Shown here in pieces: positions 18,431 to 26,545 of a DNA stretch of 64,000 bases. Source of the DNA: Vibrio sp. 16 (GTDB lineage Bacteria; Pseudomonadota; Gammaproteobacteria; Enterobacterales; Vibrionaceae); NCBI RefSeq assembly GCF_963681195.1, contig NZ_OY808998.1, positions 1,426,001-1,490,000 of the forward strand, written 5' to 3'. Made by a program: the position numbers and the translations under genes. Under the pieces are notes generated by a model, which worked only from the letters and a program-made list of their open reading frames with translations, ran no database searches and was not told the origin of the DNA. Each line of letters opens with the position of its first letter. The stretch's first letter is position 1.

Positions 18431-19270
18431 ATGAAACTGGAAACTGTAGATTACCTTGCAAACGATGCCGCAGAGCAATTTGTTACCTCGCTGCGTGAAA
18501 CCGGCTTTGGGGTACTGAAGAATCACCCAATTCCCAAAGAGCTTGTCGAGTCTATCTATGACAACTGGTACAAGTTCTTTATGTCTAAAAGAAAGAACGA
18601 ATTTACCTTCAATGTTGAAACTCAAGATGGTTACTTTCCGCCTTCTGTGTCAGAAGTAGCCAAAGGCCACTCAGTTAAAGACATTAAAGAGTACTTCCAT
18701 GTTTACCCGTGGGGTCAAATGCCGGAAGAACTTAAAGAGCAGATCATGGAGTACTACCAACGTGCTAATGCGTTTGCTGAAGAACTCTTAGGCTGGGTTG
18801 AAGCGCATGCGCCAAAAGAGGTTCAAGAGAAGTTCTCAGTAGCGTTGTCTGAAATGATCAACGGCAGTGATAAAACCCTACTGCGTATTCTCCACTACCC
18901 GCCGATGACAGGCGATGAAGAGCCAGGAGCAATCCGCGCAGCGGCTCACGAGGACATTAACTTGCTTACCGTGCTTCCTGCTTCCAATGAGCCGGGTTTA
19001 CAAGTTCTGGGCAAAGATGGCGAGTGGATTGATGTGCCATGTGATTTTGGTAACTTGATCATTAACATTGGTGACATGCTGCAAGAAGCATCGGGCGGTT
19101 ACTTCCCATCGACAACACACCGAGTGATTAACCCAACGGGTGAACGTCAAGAGCAATCGCGCATTTCGTTGCCATTGTTCCTTCATCCTAAGCCTGATGT
19201 TGTATTATCTGAGCGTTACACGGCGCACAGCTACCTAATGGAGCGCCTGAGAGAGTTGGGTGTAATCTAA
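18431..19270 (+). CDS. 2-oxoglutarate/Fe(II) oxygenase, isopenicillin-N-synthase type
   Basis: A 279-residue non-haem iron oxygenase. The N-terminal part is like DIOX_N (DFxxxGFGVLKNHPIP). The catalytic domain carries the HxD pair in AAHEDINLLTVL (about residue 178), the distal His in STTHRV (about 235) and the R-x-S 2-oxoglutarate contact in QSRISLPL. The substrate is unknown; relatives modify amino acids or small metabolites. It is flanked by a 209-nt upstream gap with no other feature and by its own terminator, so it is monocistronic. Confidence 0.88.
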   Translation: MKLETVDYLANDAAEQFVTSLRETGFGVLKNHPIPKELVESIYDNWYKFFMSKRKNEFTFNVETQDGYFPPSVSEVAKGHSVKDIKEYFHVYPWGQMPEELKEQIMEYYQRANAFAEELLGWVEAHAPKEVQEKFSVALSEMINGSDKTLLRILHYPPMTGDEEPGAIRAAAHEDINLLTVLPASNEPGLQVLGKDGEWIDVPCDFGNLIINIGDMLQEASGGYFPSTTHRVINPTGERQEQSRISLPLFLHPKPDVVLSERYTAHSYLMERLRELGVI

Positions 19271-19290
19271 TCTTCTCATTGCGTGAACGA

Positions 19291-19330
19291 AAGCCAAGAG
19301 TCATGACGACACCGTCATCTCTTGGCTTTT
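19291..19330 (+). terminator. Terminator after the oxygenase gene
   Basis: Stem AAGCCAAGAG / CTCTTGGCTT with an inner ATGACG / CGTCAT pairing, followed by a T-run. Confidence 0.8.
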
Positions 19331-19465
19331 TCGTTTTCCAAGGTCTGTGATGCCTTGGAGTAAACTCTCAATCTGATAGAAAACCCTGCGAATTGATCGA
19401 TTGCGACTCGACAAATCGGTTGGAGTGGCTTTCAATTAGAGTATCTCCAACAATCAGTGATTCGT

Positions 19466-20083
19466 ATGCCACAGCAATCAGGACTTGCCGCACAATTTCA
19501 GCAGTACATGGAAAATCCGCTACTCTGGCCCATTCTTGAAGTATTGAGAAAACAACCGAGCGGCTGGAAAGTTCACACCCTAGCGTCTCATTTAACCGAA
19601 ATTGAGATCATGCCTTTGCTGGATGCATCTCCAGACAAAGACCTATTTAAGCGCAATTTTCTAATCATGAACGCTCTGTACCAGCTGCAAGAGACGCTCT
19701 ATCCCGACAACTGGTTACAAGTCCAAGCGATGGACATTATTTTAATGCCCCAAAGCCAAGTGTTTGGCCATGAAGTTGATCATCACGATCCACTGCGAGA
19801 TTACTATTTGGACTGGCAAAACTACGAAGCCGAGGAAGGGGAGATCAAGCGGCTACTTAACGAGTTCTGGACACGTTATCGCGAGTTTGTTGGCGGTTCG
19901 GACGGTAAAGACATGGATAGAGCCAAAGCGCTCAAATTGTTTGAACTGCCTCACGATGCAACCCACACTGAGATTCGTAAAACATGGCGCAAGCTAGCGT
20001 TGAAATGGCACCCCGACCGAGACAACGGCGACAGTGACCGATTTCGAATTCTGTGTGAGGCATGGAATGTTCTCAGACATTAA
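19466..20083 (+). CDS. DnaJ-related protein with C-terminal J domain
   Basis: A 205-residue protein: an N-terminal DNAJ_related domain (about 1-130, beginning MPQQSGLAAQFQQYMENPLLW) and a C-terminal J domain (about 150-205) with the HPD signature in KWHPDRDNGD. It is a candidate co-chaperone that stimulates an Hsp70 ATPase. The inverted order (J domain last) and the lack of Gly/Phe and zinc regions set it apart from DnaJ itself. A GTG at 19457 would add three residues; the ATG at 19466 is preferred. Ends at a bidirectional terminator. Confidence 0.88.
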   Translation: MPQQSGLAAQFQQYMENPLLWPILEVLRKQPSGWKVHTLASHLTEIEIMPLLDASPDKDLFKRNFLIMNALYQLQETLYPDNWLQVQAMDIILMPQSQVFGHEVDHHDPLRDYYLDWQNYEAEEGEIKRLLNEFWTRYREFVGGSDGKDMDRAKALKLFELPHDATHTEIRKTWRKLALKWHPDRDNGDSDRFRILCEAWNVLRH

Positions 20084-20108
20084 AAAAGCGCCGTTATCGG
20101 CGCTTTTT
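20083..20108. terminator. Bidirectional terminator
   Basis: AAAAAGCGCCG / CGGCGCTTTTT stem with a 4-nt loop between convergent genes; it overlaps the last base of the DnaJ-like stop codon. Confidence 0.88.
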
Positions 20109-20110
20109 AC

Positions 20111-21766
20111 TTAGCGAGCTGGCTTGAATTGAGCCTTACGCATTCGGTTTAATGCGGCCATCACATCCACCACGCGAGGTTTGGCAAGGTCACCATGATT
20201 TGGCATTGAAGCGTGCCAGTTGTCATGAAGCATTTCGCTGAACTCTTTGGCAGGGTTAGCGGACCAACCTGGTAACTGGGCAAGCTGGAACCACAACCAG
20301 CCGATGGCATTGATTTCTGCGCTAGATTCAAGCTGTTCTAATGCGGAGAGGTCGGTGAACTCTTTACCGAAACGCAGTGATTCAACACCTTTCGCGGAGA
20401 CTCTAAACTTGCCGTCGGCCAAAATGCTCTGTAGATTTGCTCGGTTTACCGAACGAGGTCTGTAGGTTACCAATGGTGATTCACACTCGTTGTCACGTTG
20501 ACTTGGATGCTGAGCAATGACTTGCTGTGCTTTTTCCGTCACGTCTATGGCTTGATAGTCGTGCATTTGGATCACGGTATCAGCAACGTCGAGATAGTCG
20601 CCAGATCCCCCCATTACAATGACAGAAGAAATATCGAGTTCGTCACGGAGCTGACCAATGCGGTCAACAAGCGGTGTAATCGGTTCATCACCTTTACTCA
20701 CCAATGCCTGCATTCTTTCGTCACGAATCATAAAGTTAGTGGCCGATGTATCTTCATCGATCAGCAAACCCGTTGCGCCAGATTCAATAGATTCTTGTAG
20801 CCAAGCCGCTTGAGACGTTGATCCAGACGCATCTTGTGTCGAGAAGTTTTCCGTATCTTTACCCATTGGCAAATGGTTAATGTAATTGGCCAAACTTAGG
20901 TTGTGGACACAACGACCATCCTCAGCTCGAATCTTCATAGCATTTAGGTTGGTCACGATACGCTCACGGCCGTCACCCGGGATGTGATCGTAAATTGAGC
21001 GCTCAATCGCAGTGAGTAGGGTGGATTTACCATGGAAACCGCCACCAACGATCAAGGTGATACCTTTGCGAATACCAAGACCAGTAATAGGGCCTTGGTT
21101 TGGCGTTTCGATCGTCACTTCAAGAGATTTCGGGGCTGTGATAGCGACGGCGTCTTTCATTGGTAAGTCACAGTTGCCAGCAATACGTGGCAGAACAGAG
21201 CCGTTAGCGACAAAGGCCAATAGATCATGTTCATCCAATTTGCTGCGCAAGAATGCTTGATCTTCTACCACTTCGCAGTGGTGAACGAGCGCTTCAATGT
21301 CTAACTCACGCTCAAGTGTCGCGCGTCGAATATACTTAGGCAGGTGGAAGGTTAAAATATTGTCGGCTTTTTTGCCAAGCACGCTTCTCCCTTCTGCGGG
21401 TAGGTTGATGCGAAAACGCAGTTCAATACCTTCATCGGTGAAGAGCACGGCAGTGCTGTCTAGCACCACTTGCCCTGACAGCGCAATGCTGACGCTCGAC
21501 TCTTGCTTGGCTAACTGGGCAAAGCTGCGTGCGATGAAGTCACGTGCTGCGACTTGGTAAGCCGCTGATTTTTCTCGTAGCCATTGGAGGCCAGTCACCG
21601 ACCAAGGACGTACAGCTCTTACACGTGTAGGGGAGGCGTACGGGTCAGCTTGAACGTAATCAATATAGAAAGTGAAGTCGCTAAAGTCATAGCAGCCTTT
21701 AATTTGCTGATACGCGCGATAGTTCTGTTTTTCAATTTTTTTTAGTGCAGCGGTTAACTGATCCAT
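20111..21766 (-). CDS. ABC-class predicted ATPase (PF09818)
   Basis: A 551-residue soluble ATPase of the family annotated 'predicted ATPase of the ABC class'. The Walker A is unusual: IVGGGFHGKSTLLTAIE (about residues 240-256). A D-loop/Walker B-like LLIDEDTSATNF lies near 338, and VIVMGGSGDYLDVAD near 400. There is no membrane segment or transporter partner, so it is not a transport ATPase. The role is unknown, and RNA- or DNA-linked functions have been suggested for ABC ATPases of this soluble kind. Confidence 0.9.
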   Translation of the reverse strand: MDQLTAALKKIEKQNYRAYQQIKGCYDFSDFTFYIDYVQADPYASPTRVRAVRPWSVTGLQWLREKSAAYQVAARDFIARSFAQLAKQESSVSIALSGQVVLDSTAVLFTDEGIELRFRINLPAEGRSVLGKKADNILTFHLPKYIRRATLERELDIEALVHHCEVVEDQAFLRSKLDEHDLLAFVANGSVLPRIAGNCDLPMKDAVAITAPKSLEVTIETPNQGPITGLGIRKGITLIVGGGFHGKSTLLTAIERSIYDHIPGDGRERIVTNLNAMKIRAEDGRCVHNLSLANYINHLPMGKDTENFSTQDASGSTSQAAWLQESIESGATGLLIDEDTSATNFMIRDERMQALVSKGDEPITPLVDRIGQLRDELDISSVIVMGGSGDYLDVADTVIQMHDYQAIDVTEKAQQVIAQHPSQRDNECESPLVTYRPRSVNRANLQSILADGKFRVSAKGVESLRFGKEFTDLSALEQLESSAEINAIGWLWFQLAQLPGWSANPAKEFSEMLHDNWHASMPNHGDLAKPRVVDVMAALNRMRKAQFKPAR

Positions 21767-21870
21767 AAGACGTTCACTTGGTAGAGAAATAAAAGGCGCG
21801 ATTATATACGTGAAGATCGCCTATTGCGAGTAAATTGGGCCTTTCAGGCCTTGCGTCAGTTCAAGACTGC

Positions 21871-23793
21871 TCAGAGGGATGTCTGAGCAGAGTCATCGAT
21901 TTGATTGGTCAAATGTTGCTTTAAAAAGCTCGCTTCGAAAAGATCGCAAGGCATCGGTTTTCCATACAGGTAGCCCTGACCAACCTCGCATTCTTCTTCG
22001 AGAATAAAGGCTTCGTGAGCTTCGTTTTCAATCCCTTCTACCGTCACCGTCAAATCAAGCTTTTTCGCAATGTTGATAATCGAGCGAACGATTTCTCGGT
22101 CTTCGTTGCTCTCATCTAGGTGGTGGACAAAGCTTTTGTCGATTTTTATCGCATCGAACGGAAACTTCTTCAAATAATTGAATGAGGCATAACCAGTACC
22201 AAAATCATCAAGTGACAGTGTCACCCCCAATTTACTCAGTGCTGTCAGCGTGTTACGCGCGACGACCTCATCGGCAATAAGACCACTTTCTGTCACTTCT
22301 AGCTCAAGATAATGGGCAGGGAGTTTATACGTGTTGAGTAAATCTCTTACCTGATGGACAAACTGAGGGCTTTGCAGTTGTACGGCAGACACATTGACGC
22401 CAAGTTTGAACTCTTGCACATGGTCGACCCACTCAGACGCTTTCTGTATTGCGGAGCGAAGAACAAAACTGCCCACTTCGAAAATCAGGCCATTTTGTTC
22501 CGCTAAATGAATCAATGTTTCATTGGATATATCGCCGAGAATTGGGTGGCGCCAACGCAGCAGTGCCTCTGCTCCAATCCACTGGTGAGTAAGCGGAGAG
22601 ACTTTCGGTTGGAAGTACAGCAACAAGTCGTCGTTGCGTACGGCTTGTAACAGATAGCTCTCAAGCTGGTTAATGTTTTTCTGCACATCGGAAATATCTT
22701 GCGAATAGAAACTGAACTTGTGCCCAGAATCCTTGCAAGACTGCATCGCTTCAACCGCGAACTTCAATATGCTGGAGGTGCACAAAGTATCTTTGGATGT
22801 TGCGATACCGATGTAACTGTGAAGGTGCAGTTTTTCTCCCTCAATATCAAAGTGAGACTGACTCACGTCAATCAACAGGTTACACAATTCTTGAATGTCA
22901 CCATCGAGGTTTTTTGATTCGAACAGAAAGGCTAAATCGGTAGAGGTTGGTCTTGCCGTCAGTACGTTGAACTTTGTTAAATCTCCCAATCGATGTCTAA
23001 ATTGGACCAATATATGGTCCCACACCGAATAGCCATATTTTGATTGGATACGGCGACCGTTTGCAAAGCCGATATGCACAACGGCGACATCGGTCGTAAC
23101 GTTATCGGTAATCGACTTGAGAAGCGTCTCAGTCTCAAACTCTAGTGCTGAACGGTTTAAAAATCCGGTGCCAATGTCATGTCGTTGCTGGTAGCGAATT
23201 TTTTGCTCTGCCGCTCGGCGTTTATCAATCTCGACGTTCAGTTCGTAGTTCAAATCAACTAAATCTTGAGTTCTGGTGTGAACTCGAGATTTTAACTCGT
23301 CGTTAAGCTGTTTTAGGCGATGGTTTTGATACAGCGTTTTTAAATGCGATTCGACAGAGTCTCGAAACGAGGTAAGCAAATCTTGATAGGTCTGTGTGAA
23401 GTTGTTTTCTTTGTTGTCGAGCACACAAATGGTGCCAAAGACATCGCCATTTGGCCAACGCACCGGCAACCCGCAGTAGGCCATAAGACCGTGCACCATA
23501 TCGGGATTGTTTTTCCAAGCCGGATCATTGTTGGCATTCGGTACATGGAGCATACGCATTTCGTTGACTACGGTCTCACAGTAGAGCCCTTGATTGAGAG
23601 ACTCTTTATCTCCGGGTTTATATGGGTGAGACGCGTTGTTATTGGCAGTGAATACTTCAATTTCATCGGAGTGAATACGCATCACCAGAGCAGCAGGCAC
23701 AGAAATGATGTCAGCAAGAAGATTTACAATGGTCTGCCAGCTTTGAAGTATCTCATCAGGAATACTCACATTGGCAGTGTTAATTTTTGTCAT
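21871..23793 (-). CDS. GAF-GGDEF(degenerate)-EAL cyclic-di-GMP phosphodiesterase
   Basis: A 640-residue cytoplasmic protein. A GAF domain (about 15-160) precedes a GGDEF-like domain (about 205-355) whose signature is lost (ARPTSTDLAFL where R.GGDEF is expected), so cyclase activity is unlikely. The EAL domain (about 375-620) keeps its catalytic elements: EALLRW, NVSAVQL, ELEVTES, DDFGTGYAS, IKIDKSFV, EGIE. It should hydrolyse c-di-GMP, with the GAF domain and dead GGDEF as regulatory inputs (GTP binding by the dead domain is a common arrangement). Monocistronic. Confidence 0.9.
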   Translation of the reverse strand: MTKINTANVSIPDEILQSWQTIVNLLADIISVPAALVMRIHSDEIEVFTANNNASHPYKPGDKESLNQGLYCETVVNEMRMLHVPNANNDPAWKNNPDMVHGLMAYCGLPVRWPNGDVFGTICVLDNKENNFTQTYQDLLTSFRDSVESHLKTLYQNHRLKQLNDELKSRVHTRTQDLVDLNYELNVEIDKRRAAEQKIRYQQRHDIGTGFLNRSALEFETETLLKSITDNVTTDVAVVHIGFANGRRIQSKYGYSVWDHILVQFRHRLGDLTKFNVLTARPTSTDLAFLFESKNLDGDIQELCNLLIDVSQSHFDIEGEKLHLHSYIGIATSKDTLCTSSILKFAVEAMQSCKDSGHKFSFYSQDISDVQKNINQLESYLLQAVRNDDLLLYFQPKVSPLTHQWIGAEALLRWRHPILGDISNETLIHLAEQNGLIFEVGSFVLRSAIQKASEWVDHVQEFKLGVNVSAVQLQSPQFVHQVRDLLNTYKLPAHYLELEVTESGLIADEVVARNTLTALSKLGVTLSLDDFGTGYASFNYLKKFPFDAIKIDKSFVHHLDESNEDREIVRSIINIAKKLDLTVTVEGIENEAHEAFILEEECEVGQGYLYGKPMPCDLFEASFLKQHLTNQIDDSAQTSL

Positions 23794-23929
23794 ACGGTAT
23801 CCATATTGGAAAAGGCAATAGAGTGTGAGCTATCCGTGCTCTTGTTATAATAATAGTCTTTATTCAGCAAACGTTTTAGGTATGAGTCGTCTACTGTCCT
23901 AAAAATAAGAATTAACGATATTACCGCTA

Positions 23930-23956
23930 AAAAAAGCTCGCTGGAAACAGCGAGCT
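23930..23956 (-). terminator. Terminator of fabV
   Basis: AGCTCGCTG / CAGCGAGCT stem with a four-base loop, followed on the minus strand by seven T, 39 nt after the fabV stop. Confidence 0.88.
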
Positions 23957-23994
23957 GGAGGGATTAATGATTTCTCAAAAATGAGACAAGTGAG

Positions 23995-25197
23995 CTAGTC
24001 AGCATCGCTGTTTATCCATGACTCAAGATCGATCTCTTTACCGTAGTCAACGTCACTAAACGAGAAACCGTTGAGTCGCAAAAACTCTTGTTTGAACCCT
24101 TGATAGTCACCGAGTTGCTTGAAGTTATCGGCGTTAAGCTGCGATACCAATTGATTCACTTCGCGCTGGGTCTCAACGTCCAGTTCCCAGTCATCCATGC
24201 GCAGCAGGCGTTCACAGTCGACAGGAATCTTACCTGTTGAATAGACTTTGTCTCTAAATAGACGCTGCATTTGCTCAATGCATCCCTCATGGGTGCCACG
24301 TTCTTTCATGACTTTGTAGAGCGCAAGAATGTACGGCGTTAAACCAGGGATAAACACACTGGCTTTTGTCACGAGCGCCTTACAGACCGTTGCGTATGCG
24401 CCGCCATTAAAGTTGGCAAGCTTAAGATTTAGGGAGTGGCTGGTTTGGTGAAGATCAATTTTTGCCCTGCCTAATGTTCCATCTAGGTAAATCGGATGGG
24501 TCAGCTCTGGGCCAATGTAGGAGAATGCGAGCGTTTTGCACCCTTCGCCGATGGACTCTGAATTGATTAGCGCATCAACCCAGGCTTCCCAATCTTCGCC
24601 GCCCATGACCTTGATCGTTTCGTCAACTTCTTGGTCTGTGGCTGGTGGGAGAGTCGTTTGCTGCCATGTGTCGGTTTCGAGGAGAATACTAGCGCCCGAT
24701 ACCGATTGACCGATTGGTTTGATAGCCGAGCGCCACATTTCGTCGCTGTTTGGTTTTGGACGCACGCCGCTGGCGAGGCTATAGACGATAAGGTCAACCT
24801 CGCCTTCGAAATAGGTTTCAACCGCCTCGATGACTTGTTCTTTGATGGAATCAGAGAAGGCATCACCTTGAATGTTGACTGCGATGCGACCTTCCTCTTC
24901 GGCGAATTTTTTAAAGGCGATATTATTGTAGAAACCAGCCGAACCGACGCCTTTCGAGGAGGGACCATGTTCGTATGAGACACTGATTGTATCGGCTTTG
25001 CTTCCACCGAAGGTGAGGGCGATGCGTGTGGCGAGCCCGAATCCAGAAGAACCACCAATAATGAGAACCCTTTTGGGGCCATTTGTGATCGGCTCAGATT
25101 GCTTTACGTATTGAATTTGTTGGAGAACCGCTTGCTCACACCCAACAGGATGCGCAGATTTGGCAACAACGCCTTTAATAACAGGTTCAATTATCAT
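23995..25197 (-). CDS. fabV: FabV, NADH-dependent enoyl-ACP reductase
   Basis: Catalyses the last step of fatty-acid elongation (trans-2-enoyl-ACP to acyl-ACP). It has 400 residues, the standard FabV length. Seen: the Rossmann-type GGSSGFGLATR (48-58) and the FabV-specific active site Tyr237-X8-Lys246 in YLDGTLGRAK, spaced by eight residues rather than the six of FabI. The start at 25197 is chosen over 25215 because AAAGGA lies eight bases before it. FabV enzymes are naturally insensitive to triclosan. It may be the sole enoyl reductase, but that cannot be judged from one window. Confidence 0.96.
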   Translation of the reverse strand: MIIEPVIKGVVAKSAHPVGCEQAVLQQIQYVKQSEPITNGPKRVLIIGGSSGFGLATRIALTFGGSKADTISVSYEHGPSSKGVGSAGFYNNIAFKKFAEEEGRIAVNIQGDAFSDSIKEQVIEAVETYFEGEVDLIVYSLASGVRPKPNSDEMWRSAIKPIGQSVSGASILLETDTWQQTTLPPATDQEVDETIKVMGGEDWEAWVDALINSESIGEGCKTLAFSYIGPELTHPIYLDGTLGRAKIDLHQTSHSLNLKLANFNGGAYATVCKALVTKASVFIPGLTPYILALYKVMKERGTHEGCIEQMQRLFRDKVYSTGKIPVDCERLLRMDDWELDVETQREVNQLVSQLNADNFKQLGDYQGFKQEFLRLNGFSFSDVDYGKEIDLESWINSDAD

Positions 25198-25270
25198 TGT
25201 TATGTCCTTTTCCAACGAGGATTGAACCAGATTAACGTAAAGCTAAGTAAATTTTATTGAGCTAGACCAA

Positions 25271-25870
25271 TTAGAGGTGATTAAGTAACTCTTTTGCAAC
25301 AAACTCTGCAATCCAAGGTTGCGCTTCTGGTTGCGGATGCAGGCCATCTTGCATCATCCACTCCGGCTTGATGATTACGCCTTCTAAGAAAAAGGGCAAA
25401 AGAGGCACTTGAGTTTTGGCTGCCGTTTTTGGGTAGAGTTCGGCAAACGCCTCTGTATAACGTTTGCCATAATTAGGTAACACGCGGATTTGCATAAGCA
25501 GCGGCTTAGCATCAGCGTCACGGACCATACTGATTAGGGTCTCTAAGTTGTTTTGGATAAGGTTAGGCGGAAAGCCGCGCAAACCATCGTTAGCCCCAAG
25601 CTCTATCAATACGTAGTTGGGTTGATGTTGTGACAGCAGTTGAGGCAAGCGTGCGATACCGTTGCCGGTGGTATCTCCAGAGATACTGCCGTTGATGACG
25701 TCGACATTTTGACCTTTAGCGAGTAACACATCTGGTAATAAAGAAGGCCATGCTTTTTCAATTGGCATTTGATAGCCTGCACTCAGGCTATCTCCTAAGA
25801 TCAACAATTTGCTCGCGTTGGCTGAGTACGAAAACAGAAGAATAAAAGCAAGGGAAAGTAAACGAAACAT
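25271..25870 (-). CDS. tesA: TesA-like GDSL thioesterase/arylesterase
   Basis: Periplasmic SGNH hydrolase, 199 residues. It has an N-terminal signal (FRLLSLAFILLFSYSANA) and the four SGNH blocks: GDSLSAGY with the nucleophile Ser, GSISGDTTGNG, LIELGANDGLRG, and DGLHPQPEA with the Asp and His. It acts on acyl-CoA, lysophospholipid or aryl esters in relatives. It is divergent from ybbA, and the two start codons overlap in the tetranucleotide CATG, so each gene's leader lies inside the other gene. An alternative upstream start exists at 25906. Confidence 0.92.
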   Translation of the reverse strand: MFRLLSLAFILLFSYSANASKLLILGDSLSAGYQMPIEKAWPSLLPDVLLAKGQNVDVINGSISGDTTGNGIARLPQLLSQHQPNYVLIELGANDGLRGFPPNLIQNNLETLISMVRDADAKPLLMQIRVLPNYGKRYTEAFAELYPKTAAKTQVPLLPFFLEGVIIKPEWMMQDGLHPQPEAQPWIAEFVAKELLNHL

Positions 25871-26543
25871 GCAAACATCCGTAATTAAAGCAAATTCAAT
25901 AACCAAAACAGTCTCTACTAATCAAGAGCAATTAACAATCCTTGAAGAGATAAATCTTGATATCAAAGAGGGTGAGAGTGTTGCGATTGTCGGTAGCTCC
26001 GGCGCAGGGAAATCGACGCTAATGACCTTGATGGCGGGCTTAGATACGCCAACCTCTGGTACTTTGGAGTTAATGGGGCAAGAGCTCTCTGCCTTGGACG
26101 ATGAAGCTCGCGCGGCAATTCGAAGTGAATCGGTCGGTTTTGTGTTTCAAAGCTTCTTGTTGATTCCGAGTTTGAGTGCGCTTGAGAACGTGACTCTGCC
26201 GTGTCTTCTGAAAGGTGAAGCGGAAAACGTGGATCGAGCTAAGTCATTGCTTGAATCGGTTGGTTTGGCTCACCGTATGGACCATTCACCAGCACAGCTA
26301 TCCGGCGGCGAGCAGCAGCGTGTTGCCTTAGCAAGAGCCTTCATGATTGAGCCCAAGGTGCTGTTTGCGGATGAACCTACAGGTAACCTGGACCAGCAAA
26401 CCGCAGAAAAGGTGATAGAGCTGCTTTTCGAGCTTAACGAGCAACATGGCACTACACTGGTTCTTGTTACCCATGATATGGCACTCGCCCAGCGTTGCCA
26501 GCGTCGAATGAGAATACACGCTGGACGTATTGAGGAGGCATAA
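25869..26543 (+). CDS. ybbA: YbbA, ABC transporter ATP-binding protein
   Basis: A 224-residue ATPase of the LolD/MacB-type class. Walker A is VGSSGAGKSTLM (about 39-50), the Q-loop is FQSFLL, the signature is LSGGEQQR, Walker B is VLFADEPTGNLD, and the H-loop is THD. It pairs with the FtsX-like permease YbbP, whose start lies two bases after its stop. The start at 25869 overlaps the tesA start on the opposite strand; AGGGAAAG lies upstream, inside tesA. In E. coli tesA and ybbA are also head to head and overlapping. Confidence 0.92.
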   Translation: MQTSVIKANSITKTVSTNQEQLTILEEINLDIKEGESVAIVGSSGAGKSTLMTLMAGLDTPTSGTLELMGQELSALDDEARAAIRSESVGFVFQSFLLIPSLSALENVTLPCLLKGEAENVDRAKSLLESVGLAHRMDHSPAQLSGGEQQRVALARAFMIEPKVLFADEPTGNLDQQTAEKVIELLFELNEQHGTTLVLVTHDMALAQRCQRRMRIHAGRIEEA

Positions 26544-26545
26544 TC

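Noticed and set aside
24567..25082. A 171-codon frame inside fabV
   Set aside because: Shadow of an intact fabV; Lys/Ser-rich nonsense-like composition.
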